Shown: piece after piece, positions 53,563 through 63,408 of the stretch
How positions within the stretch are numbered: the first letter of the stretch is position 1
How the letters are laid out: the number at the start of each line of letters is the position of its first letter
Assembly (NCBI GenBank): GCA_951812925.1
Contig: OX638371.1
Location: 45,792,101 to 45,856,100 of the forward strand
Length of the DNA: 64,000 bases
DNA from: Calliopum simillimum
Taxonomy: Eukaryota; Arthropoda; Insecta; Diptera; Lauxaniidae
Direction of reading: 5' to 3'
Translations under genes and position numbers: made by a program
Notes under the pieces: model-generated
What the model was told of the DNA's origin: nothing
What the model saw: the letters and a program-made list of their open reading frames with translations, nothing else
The model's database searches: none

Positions 53563-54180
53563 TGGATGCTTTGACCCATTCTGTCACCGAGCTAACCGAC
53601 GCTGTCGCTGTCAGCTGGTGCAAGGAGCATCGCGCTTGGATGAATTTTACGCTAGAGTGAAGCACCAGTTTTCCCTAATAGTAAATAAACTCAAATCGGA
53701 CAACCATTCATTGGAAACAATGCAAGCATTGGTGGAGACTTATCGCAACCGAGCACTTGATGTATTCATAAGGGGGTTAAATGGGGATCTTTCAAGAATG
53801 ATAATTGTCCAGAAACCCACGAGCCTACCGGAGGCTTATACCTTGTGCTTGGATATTCAGAACCTGAACTACAGGAGTTATCCATTACACAATGCAGCTG
53901 CGCGTAACTCAGTTACAATACCCATAAACCAGATGACGAATAGGGATATCCCTCCTCCCCTGTTCCCAAGGAAATTTGCCGGTACCGATTAGATCAGACG
54001 AGGTGGTTGGTCAGGAAATAATCACCAATCCATTCGCTCAAGACCAGACGCACCTAGACCTAGGAGGATGTTTAACACCCAAACGACAGACAACGAATAC
54101 TTTGAGCAGGATCGGGAGGAAACCCGCTATGCGGAAAGTGTCGCAGCAAACGTGGAGATGGATCAGTTAAATTTTATGGA
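53563..54180 (+). pseudogene. gag: Gag of gypsy element E
   Basis: ATG at 53563 (MDALTHSVTELTDAVAVSW); an internal deletion and frameshift then join to QGASRLDEFYARVKHQFSLI (about 53622). RNRALDVFIRGLNGDLSRMI and SLPEAYTLCLDIQNLN are the conserved end of the capsid domain. The tail 53976-54180 is in another frame. Much shorter than full errantivirus gag, because the N-terminal half is missing. Confidence 0.72.
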
Positions 54181-54189
54181 CGGGGCCTA

Positions 54190-54561
54190 TCCAGCGTACC
54201 TTACATAGAGTACGTAGGCAGTGAAGGCACGGTGTGGAAATTCCTTGTGGACACTGGTGCTAACAAAAATTTTATTAGTCCACGTCTTGCAAAAAATAGC
54301 GTTAAATTGTCCAAATCTTTCTCCGTTGAATCCGAAGGGGGGCAAAGCTTTATATCTGAAAAAGTCGAGGGCAGGTTCTTCCAAAAAGCTGGAAATGATA
54401 CCCTCATTGCATTTTATGTCTTGCCAGGACTTGTTGCTTTCGATGGATTAATCGGTGACGATACCTTTAAAGAATTAGAAGCAGTAATTGATAGAAAACA
54501 AAATCTTTTGATGCTAAGCCCCAATATAAAAATACCCCTTCTTGAAAAAATATCTAAATAA
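54190..54561 (+). pseudogene. pro: Protease of gypsy element E
   Basis: VWKFLVDTGANKNFISPRLA has the active site (DTGA), and FDGLIGDDTFKELEAVID is the conserved C-terminal block. The frame is open from 54232 to 54561, then a stop. Confidence 0.78.
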
Positions 54562-56269
54562 GTTTACCCGGTATTGGATAATAGCTTTTCCAAGGACACG
54601 CAAAACAGACTACACCTCATTATAGACATGCACCAACCCCTCTTCGGACCAATTAACAGTAAAGAGATTGCAGGCACAACAGTCAGGGCTGAAATTAAGA
54701 CCACGACTGATGAACCGATTTACACCAAAAGCTATCCATATCCTACCAGCATGAGGAATGGAATTTCTTGATGAAGGAATTATCAGACGCTCAAGAAGTC
54801 CATATAACTCCCCCGTTTGGGTAATGCCGAAGAAGCCTTAGCCTGATGGCGAGAAACAGTACCGAATGGTGATCGATTTTAAACGATTGAACGCCGTCAC
54901 CGTCCCGATACCTACCCTATACCAGACATTAACTTCACATTGGCCAGCCTTAGCAAGGCAAGATATTTTGCGACATTGGATTTGACCTCGGGCTTCCATC
55001 AAATTTCAATGATAATGTCCGACATCCCCAAGACGGCGTTTTCCATAATGAACAGTAAATACGAATTTCTCCGGTTACCCTTTGGTTTGAAAAACGCGCC
55101 CGCTATTTTCAGCGGATGATAGACGACGTGCTTAAGGAGTTTATCGGTAGAATTTGCTACGTGTACATTGACGACATCATTGTATACGGCGCGGAGGAAG
55201 ACGAGCACCTTAGGAATGTCGAGATTATATTTTCAAGGCTACGCGAAGCCAACCTAAGGGTGAATCTTGATAAAACTCATTTTATGAAAAATGAAGTCGA
55301 GTTTTTTGGGATATATAGTTACTGCTAATGGAATAAGGCTAGATGAAAAGAAAGTAATTGCCATCCAAAATATCGCTCCCCCAAAAAGTTTGTATGTATG
55401 TATTCTCCTTTAACTCCTAGGAGGAGCATAGGCCCAAAAAGTTTAAAGGGACTAAAAAGTTTCCTCGGACTAACTTCATATTATAGGAAGTTTATACGTG
55501 ATTACGCGAAAGTGGCAAAACCCTTGACAAATTTAACTAGAGGCGAGTATGCCCAAGTCAAGGCTAACGCTTCCAAATAAGTCAAAATTGTTCTTGATAC
55601 AAATGGACTCAAGGCTTTTGACGATTTGAAAACTTTACTAATTTCTGCTGACGTGCTAGCATTCCCTGATTTTGAGAAACCCTTTAACCTCACTACTGAC
55701 GCATCGAACTACGCAATAGGGGCGGTTTAGTCTCAGGGCCAACATGGTAAAGACAGACCCATCTCGTACATATCGCGATCACTCGGTTGAACTGAAGAAG
55801 GTTACGCTACAAACAAAAGGGAAATGCTCGCTATTGTGTGGGCACTAGACAATCTGCGTTCTTATCTTTATGGGGCAAAGAAAATCCGTATTTATACCGA
55901 CCACCAACCATTGACGTTCGCGCTGGGAAACCGAAACTAAATTGCGAAACTGAAGCGCTGGAAAGCCAGGATCGAAGAGTAGTACAACCACGAGTTGATT
56001 TACAAGCCTGGTAAATCAAACTTGGTGGCAGATGCTCTATCGAGGCTTAAGACTCAGGTAAATATCCTTTCAAATTCTGGTACAGACACAGCATCAAAGG
56101 GAAACCATAGTGTGGTAGCGGCTAATGAGGGTACTTCAGAAACCATATCTGCAAGTGAAGGTACAATACATAGCGCCGATCAGGGTGCAAGTGACCTAAT
56201 ACCACACGTTGAGGCACCATTGAACGTATTTAAAAATCAAATCGTCATTCGAGAGGGAAACAACTGTTA
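54562..56269 (+). pseudogene. pol: RT and RNase H of gypsy element E
   Basis: RT: AEIKTTTDEPIYTKSYPYPT (54690), GIIRRSRSPYNSPVWVMPKK (54776), YRMVIDFKRLNAVT (54861), YFATLDLTSGFHQISM, RLPFGLKNAPAIF and YVYIDDIIVYG with the catalytic YIDD (about 55159). Connection: FLGLTSYYRKFIRDYAKVAK (55460). RNase H: NLTTDASNYAIGAV (55688), then ATNKREMLAIVWALDN and YTDHQPLTFALGNRN. Several stops (for example 55726, 55787, 55938) and frameshifts (near 54765, 54900, 55305). A short 50-bp piece near 55385-55435 disturbs the RT-RNase H link. Confidence 0.82.
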
Positions 56270-57625
56270 AGCTACATTAATCCTCACAATGGTTACACTA
56301 GCCACTTTGTAACGTTGGACAGAATCGAAAAGGATATACTGATTCCAGTCTTGAAAGCCAGGCTAAGTCCGTCAGTAATAAATGGGATAAAAATACCTGA
56401 AAATAACATTCAGTTGCTTCAGGATATCTACTGCGAACATTTCCTTTACTATAAGATAAGAATAACTCAAAGGTTGGCGGAAGATATCGCCAATGAAGAA
56501 AACGTCTGCAGGATAATTGAGGCAGAGCACAAAGGGGCCCATAGAAATCCTCTAGAGAATAGGGTACAAATTCTAGAAAATTATTATTTCCCAAAAATGT
56601 CAAGTCGTATAAGGCATTACACAGGAGCCTGTGAGGTCTGTAAATTAAATAAATTCGATAGGCATCCGTTCGTTCCAAAACTAAAAAACACACCCATTCC
56701 TAATAACCCCTACGAGATTCTACACGTAGGCATCTTTGAATTACAGGGTAGTAAATTCCTAAGCTGTGTGGATAAATTTTCTAAATTCGCGAAATTTTTC
56801 CACCTAGTTAATAAATCTGCGGTGCACCTGCGAAGCAAGTTTGCAAAGGTTTTACACTACTTCACGGTACCAAAAATGATAGTTACAGACAGCGAGAAAT
56901 GTTTTATGAGTCCAATTGTCTTTAACTACATACGAAATCTAGGTGTGGAACTTTATCAAACCGCGATTCAAAGGAGTGAAGTCAACGGACAAGTAGAGAG
57001 ACTTCACTCAACCATTATTAAGATATATCGCTGCCTCCAGAGGGAAATAAGGAATACGAGTCCAAAGGAACTATTTTATATCGCAGTAGATCGTTATAAC
57101 AATTCGGTTCATTCTTTAACCAAACGGAAACCGAGCGATGTCTTATTTAATAGAACGCAGCGAATAAATTATCAAAATGTAACTAATTTTCGTGACAAAG
57201 TTTTCAATGATGTTAAAGCTCAAATCAGAGAAAATCAGGAGGCACGCAACTTACGAATGAATAGGAGAAGGGAAGACCCAAAAGAATACAACCAAGGGGA
57301 TGTTGTATATGTGAGAAATAAACAAATTAGCGCTAAGCAGAAGCCACTCTATACCCAGTGTGCCAGACGGTTCATATCTCCGCTTTTTTACCCGTTACGG
57401 ATCCGTTACTGATCCGTTTGCGGGAGAAATTCCAAAAAAAAAAAAACGATTCGCTTTTTTTTTGGGAATCTCTCCCGCCAACGGATCAGTAACGGATAAA
57501 AAAGCGGAAATTTGAACCGTCTGGCACACTGGGATAACAGAAAAATTGTTAGTAGAGCCAACAGGGTGACAGTGGCAACGGATGGGGGAAGAAGGGTCCA
57601 TAAAGCGCACATTAAAAATACCAAT
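56270..57625 (+). pseudogene. int: Integrase of gypsy element E, interrupted by a MITE
   Basis: 365-codon frame from 56315. It has the zinc region with EHKGAHRNPLENRVQIL, where the family His is retained, and CEVCKLNK. In the core, LHVGIFELQG has Gly where the first catalytic Asp is expected. VTDSEKCF keeps the second Asp, and VNGQVERLHS keeps Glu. The C-terminal part NQGDVVYVRNKQ is followed by a 180-bp MITE (57354-57533). The frame then resumes with VTVATDGGRRVHKAHIKN to a stop near 57630. Inactive by the active-site change and the insertion. Confidence 0.82.
57354..57533. mobile_element. 180-bp MITE in integrase, ATA flanks
   Basis: CCCAGTGTGCCAGACGGTTC and its complement GAACCGTCTGGCACACTGGG; near-complete palindrome with GGATCCGTTACTGATCCG-type words in the stem. 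ATA at 57351-57353 and 57534-57536. Confidence 0.8.
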
Positions 57626-57639
57626 AGATAAAAAAAAAT

Positions 57640-58215
57640 AAAAAAAAGGATAAAGAGGGGACTCAACCATGATAAAATTATAATAATATGACATGTATAA
57701 AAAAAAAAAAGAAAAAAAAAAGAGGAAATAATAATATCCAGTATATTAATAAATTAAAGTATGAGTTAAAAAATCATTAAAGGTGATAAGAAGTCACAAA
57801 GCTTACGAAAAGTTACTTACTTGTGTAAGGTAAAAGTAACAGTATAAAAGAATAGAAGAATTAAGGTATAAAAGTAGGAGTTTAAGATAAAGAAAGAAAT
57901 TAGTGTTAACCATACTGTAATGAAATGGGAAAAATGGTGATTAATTTCATTAAAGAAAAATTTTAAATTTTGCTGGTAATTACAAGTGGTATATTTAACT
58001 GTAAAATTAAAGTCTATTGGAAGTGATTGCGTTAAAACGCGAAGCGACAAAATAATGAAGTTAAAGCCACTTTTCCCAAAGAAAATTACTTATAATTAAA
58101 TAAGAAAAATTTTAACTTAAAAAGTCGCTGTGACGACCAAGTAAAAATATAGATCTCTTTTGAGGGGACACACCTTAAAGCTGTCTGTAAAATTCAAAAC
58201 TTTATTGTATTAACA
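57640..58215. other. A-rich spacer between integrase and env
   Basis: A-runs and AT-rich sequence without recognised coding. It may contain the decayed env N-terminus. Confidence 0.3.
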
Positions 58216-58219
58216 TATT

Positions 58220-59730
58220 TCCTATTTCCATAGTGATAAGTTAGGCTGCTCATAATTGCTGGGTCTCCGCATTCGACGTATACCATTACAACTCTCCGCT
58301 GGTCACTATCCAACATGGAAGCGGATGGATAATTAATGGACACTTCAAGTTGGTGCACGCCATAAATCTGGAACACTTTAACAATATCATCACCGAAATA
58401 TCAGATGCCGTTGAGCATGACTTGGACCAAAATCCAATGAAGACCATCATCGAATTCCACCTCAACCTAAGCAAAACTTCGCCTTGACGAGCTACAAAAG
58501 GGTAGGATAAGGAAAAGTCGCTACATAAACTGGATTGGGCCAGCGTGGAAATGGATTGCTGGATCACCAGACGCAACGGACTAGGATTGCATTCTACGTA
58601 GCCAGGATGACCTGGTAAATAACAACAACAACCAATTTTTAATAAACAGAAGACTCTTTAATGCTACACGGGAAACTGTCCAAAAGGCCAACGATATAGC
58701 AAGCTACACGAATCACATCGACAAGGGTATTAATGCTGCAAGCTTTGAGATTTTTATGTCTAGCAAGGTCCTGGTCCTGAAGGAGCAAATATCCGAAATT
58801 GTACGGGCCTCGCAAATGGCGAAAACAGGAATAGTCAACACCAACCTGTTGGACCAGTCTGAAATCGAACGCGTGATATTTGAGGAACAAACTCTTCCAT
58901 ATAAGAACCTGTTTGAAGCAATGGAGTACGCTAAGCCATCAATTTATTCGAATGGAACAACTCTCATTTACCTGCTTTCCGTACCAAAGGTGAAACCTAG
59001 AGCCTATCGGTTATTGCTAGCAAGAGCCGCATCATTAAAGGGCAGGCGAGTGGATCTCGAATATAAGGAATTCTTGGTAAGCGAGGACGAGACATTTGGA
59101 ATTGCTGGTATCTGCACCTCGATTAACAATGCAACAATCTGTGAGGGAAATTCAGTAAAGAAGTTACCTGAAGACGACCGCCTACCAAAACTTATCAAAG
59201 GAGGAAATGCAAGATGTCACTTCGAAGCCGACAATGGAGAAACAATTGAACTCATTAACGACAACACCAAATTTTTAACTAATTTCAGAGGCATGATAAA
59301 AGGAGAAAATCAGGCGAGAGTCCTAAATGGAACATTTGTTATTCAACTAAACAACGAAACAGTGAGCATTGGCAGCCGAAATTTTTCAAGCACGATAGCC
59401 AGGAAATTGCAAGCATTACCATCCGACCTGACTAATCTGAATCAAGGTTTAAAGTTAAACTTCGAGTACGTTCATGAAGTGAGCCTGGATAACATCAAGC
59501 GCCTCAGTACCCTCGGAGCGAATTTTCACCTTTCCACCGCCATACAGGCATTAATTTTGTTAGCTATAGCCACAGCCTGTTATATTATCTGGAGAAATGT
59601 GACTGCAGACGTCAAGGTCTCCGGCTTGCATCAAAATATCACCAAGGATCAGGTCAACCCTGAAATAAAGATAGTCCCCAAGGATCCCGCCATTTTTTAT
59701 GCTAATCTGCGGGACGCAGATATTTGCTGA
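58220..59730 (+). pseudogene. env: Env of gypsy element E (errantivirus-type, F-like)
   Basis: The damaged 5' part (58220-58755) contains HFKLVHAINLEHFNNIITEI and, after stops, WIGPAWKWIAGSPDAT, the segment around the expected cleavage/fusion region. 58756-59730 is open for 324 codons: helix-rich start, LIYLLSVPKVK, Cys pairs (GICTSINNATICEG), N-glycosylation sites (NGT, NET), the C-terminal helix VSLDNIKRLSTLG, a membrane anchor at about residues 258-279, and a 45-residue tail. The stop coincides with the first bases of the 3' LTR. Best-preserved env in the window; the N-terminal half is broken. Confidence 0.82.
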
Positions 59731-60383
59731 CCAACCGTCTGCTGTGTGCAACGTGATTCGCACGCGTGAGTTAACGCAACCATACATTCGTTATCGCTGG
59801 TTTATATTTAAGCTACAATTTAACTCTTTATTTTTTATATTCCTTTATTCGTATGAAGTAATCAAAATATATTTAAGTTACAATTTGATACTTCCTTTGT
59901 TCGTATGAAGTAAACAGTATATTTTATGTATCGTAAGCATTGATGCTTATGTTCAGTTGGCTTTGGAATTGCGATAAAATGCAACTAAGCATATTTCGCA
60001 TTTGCAATCCCAACTTACTGAATAAAATGTGGTGGAGGAAGTCTTAGTCTTAGATTGACAAGCAAAGTAATAAAATTAAATTTTTATAAAACTAACTTGT
60101 GAGTTTGAGATTCTTTTAACTCGCGACTGCGACTGCGACGTCGTTATGGCCACGTCAACGCACCACAACATGGGAATCGCGGATTCAGCAGATTTATATT
60201 ACGTTAGCATAAGGAATTAGCCTAGCTTATTTTTATTTAGTTTTAGGAATTCATTCTTAGTTCGGCATCGGTACGAATAGATAATAAACCTGTTAGCACC
60301 TGGATCTGTGTTATTTAATTAATTTCAGAAGGACATGGAGCAGTGGCCGGCTCCCAACGTTAATTTTTTTCAAGTGTTCCGCA
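59725..60383 (+). repeat. 3' LTR of gypsy element E
   Basis: Starts TGCTGACCAACCGTCTGCTG. The central part differs from the 5' LTR; from about 60120 (GACTGCGACGTCGTTATGGC) to 60383 it matches closely again. It ends at TTCCGC without the last bases of the 5' LTR, so it is slightly truncated, and sequence of another gypsy copy follows. Confidence 0.75.
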
Positions 60384-60600
60384 CGCGACGTTTCAAAGAA
60401 AGTGGTGTTCACCGGAACTTCGAAGAATTGTTGGAACTATCCATTTGTGAATATAACCACTCAGTGCACTCGGTCACAGGGAAAAAAACCAGTAGATTTG
60501 TTTATTAATCGAAATGTTTCATTTACACATGATGATTATGAAAGACCTAGAACTTCAAACCCTCTAGTTCCCAAGCAGGCCTGTAGGCAGCCTAATTTAA
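60384..60600 (+). pseudogene. int: Gypsy integrase fragment F
   Basis: EYNHSVHSVTGKKPVDLFIN at about 60449-60508 is the conserved end of the gypsy integrase core (compare YNNSVHSLTKRKPSDVLFNR in element E). It then decays. Same strand as E, in a head-to-tail position after the LTR. Confidence 0.65.
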
Positions 60601-60659
60601 AAAAATTCCATAAATCGTATGTTATGATTGTCGTAGCTGATTTTAATCATTTATAAAAG

Positions 60660-61012
60660 GAAATCCCTATTCTTTTAAATATATGCAGTTGCATAAAGCT
60701 GCGATAAGTACAAAAGCCGTAATTGTAAGCCAAAATTGAAATTTTGTAAAAAAGTGAAAAATTAATTATTTTGTATTTTGCGCTAGAAACAACAAAAATA
60801 TTTTAAAACTAGAAAGTTTATGATCTGTTGGAGCTAGTTTAGTGTAGGCTCTAATTCAAAATAATATTAAATAAAAGACACTGCACTTTTCTACAAATTA
60901 AGAAATGGAGAGCAACAACATTACAAGTATACTATTTTAAAAATAGTTCTTGAGCTCCTTTAGAATTAAAAAAATTATGGAATGTAGCTATTTATGTGTG
61001 CTATATGAAAAA
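60660..61012. other. AT-rich noncoding stretch
   Basis: No feature recognised. Confidence 0.3.
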
Positions 61013-61015
61013 TAA

Positions 61016-62319
61016 CACTAGTTTACAGCCAAAATTCCCAGTGAATGCCATTTTAGCATTATTCATTTTATATGTAAAATGGGCTGCTGATTCCGAAAAT
61101 CGCATTATTATTATATTTTTTTCTTTCCTGTCATTTTTGAGATATCGGTCATTTTCGGTTTTTGGACCAAAAAAAAAGATAGTTCCATTTCAATACAAAT
61201 ATCTCAAGAACCAATGTTGGCGTGTAAACGTTTTACATGTCATATTAAAGGTAATTAAATTACCTACAAATTATGTTCACATAATTTTTTGGTTGGTTTG
61301 TTAGTTTTGGCGATATACATTGATTTATAAAAAAACATTTTTTTTTTTTCGAAAAAATTTAGAAAAAATCAAAATCAACTCCAAATTTATACAAGAAAAA
61401 CTAACTTTTTTATAATATTTTGACCCTTGCATGTGGGTCATTTTGAACCCCCCACATTTAGGTTAAAAGACCTACATGTGGGGGTTTTAGAGAGTTAAAA
61501 TTGTCTACAAAAATATTCCTCGTAATATCCTGCATAAGTTTATTGAACACATGATACGCCTCAAATGTAAGGATCATATAGTTATTTGCATCGATTTAAC
61601 ACAAGAATGCGTTATTTTTGTTTTTTTCATGTACAGTGGATTAAAAAACTTCAAAAATCGATTAAAAAAAATCTGACGTGCTGGAGAAAAACGACGAGAC
61701 ACGGGTGGTATTTTGTTTTAACGCTTACTTTAAGAATTTTTTGGATTTTCTCATGTGTTTTACAAAAAGTTTCAAATTATCGACAGTTTACTAAAAAAAA
61801 AACCGTAAAAAATAGTCAAAAACGTATTTTAGTAATTTATCAATGAATTGTATACAACTTTTACATTTTTCTATCGATTTTCTTAAATAGTATCTTATTT
61901 GCTTTTCAAATATATAAAAAACAAAATGATTTTTTGAGTTTTTTTTTTTTCTTGTATAAATCTGCAGTTGATTTTGACTTTTTTTCATTTTTTCGGAAAA
62001 AAATAATTTTTTTTCAGAAATCAGTTGATTCCTCCGAAACTAACAAACCAGCCAAAAAGTGATGTGAGTGTTATTTATAGGTAATTTAATTATCTTTAGT
62101 ATGACATATAATACGTTTGAACACAAACATTGGTTTTTGAGATATTTGTATTTAAGTGGAACTATCTTTTTTTTTGGTCCAAAAACCGAAAATGATCGAA
62201 AACGACACAAAATAAAAAAAAAAAATAATGCGATTTTCGGAATCAGCAGCCCATTTTACATACAAAATGAATAATGGCATTCACTGGCAAAAAAACTTTT
62301 AATCATTTGTAAACTAGTG
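61016..62319. mobile_element. 1.3-kb hairpin element with CACTA ends, TAA duplication
   Basis: CACTAGTTTACA at 61016 and TGTAAACTAGTG ending at 62319, flanked by TAA on both sides (61013-61015, 62320-62322). Arms of about 400 bp pair, for example TTTTTGGACCAAAAAAAAAG with its complement near 62175. The loop of about 500 bp has its own hairpin with CCCACAT and ATGTGGG arms (61451-61490). CACTA termini with a 3-bp duplication fit the CACTA/CMC group. No transposase. Confidence 0.8.
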
Positions 62320-62551
62320 TAATCAATTTGATAAAATAACGTTTTAACTTTCCCTTCACTCGCCCCAAACTGTACCGTGCCTGTAGGCCGCCTTGGGATA
62401 CAAAGCATAAAAATGTTGTAACTGCCACTATATATATTTTTTCCGTCCTTTTTGAATTTTTTACCAAATTTACAAAAACCTTCTGTGCCACGGAACTTAA
62501 GTCGTATCTTTAGCCGTATATAATAACCAATCCCACTAATGATGCTTTAAT

Positions 62552-62990
62552 TTGTTTGATTTCGAGGGATTTTCGTATACCCTCTATACTTGGTATACTT
62601 GGAGCTCTATTTGGAGTGCATTCTCGAGGGTGGCTAACCCCATTTTCCAAGCACTTTTAGATATGAAAGACCAATATAAAACAAAAGAAAATCTGTTAAG
62701 AGAACTTTGTAGCACCGTCGATCAGGCAGATTTATCAATAACTATGTGAACATATAACAAGGCCATTCGACGGACACCTACGAGTGTACGAACCAAACCT
62801 TTCTTTGATCAAAAAGATACTCATTCTTACTGTTTCCCGTTTGATCGATCTCCTAAAAAATATGTTAAGAATCTATGTCGAAATGTTATTCATGAGAACA
62901 AACGTCAAATGATTTGGGCAAATCCGCCGATACAAATTTTTTTGGTAATTTCGAAAAATTTCAGTCGCCTATTTTACCATTTAGATTGAT
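62552..62990 (+). pseudogene. Unrecognised decayed ORF (about 145 codons, one internal stop)
   Basis: One frame stays open from 62552 to 62990 except for TGA at 62747-62749. Polar, charged protein with LLDMKDQYKTKENLLRELCS, then TVDQADLSITM, and after the stop YNKAIRRTPTSVRTKPFFDQ, NVIHENKRQMIWANPP. A frame this long with mixed composition is unusual in this AT-rich DNA. No transposon protein family recognised. It could be a host or viral fragment. Confidence 0.35.
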
Positions 62991-63408
62991 TGATGAATTA
63001 ACGATAGCAGGACTACCAAGTCTACGTTCTCTAATCACAACTAGAGTCCTATTCTTCTAAGCTAAGCAATGATAGACCCACCCTTTGGAGATAAAAGCTT
63101 CTGTCGCACTATGGTTTTTTTTTTGGACTAAAAAGTGCACACAAAAATAATTCACTACAAGGACCCTTTTTTTTAAAAAAAATCAAATGCAAAATTAAAG
63201 GTTATATATTGAGCTATCTGAAAAGATGCCCGCTTTTTCTAGCATTTGATCCACAAATTAGGGACAGAGGTTGAAATCTCATAAATTTTGAAAAAAACGG
63301 TTTTTCTGTTTAAAAATATTAGTCGCATTAAACGCAGGAGTGATATATGAATAAATTTATATGTATTCAATCAAATCAAGTAAGATGAAATCAACTCAAA
63401 GTGAAAAT
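62991..63408. other. Noncoding stretch before terminal hairpin
   Basis: No gene recognised; AT-rich. Confidence 0.3.
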
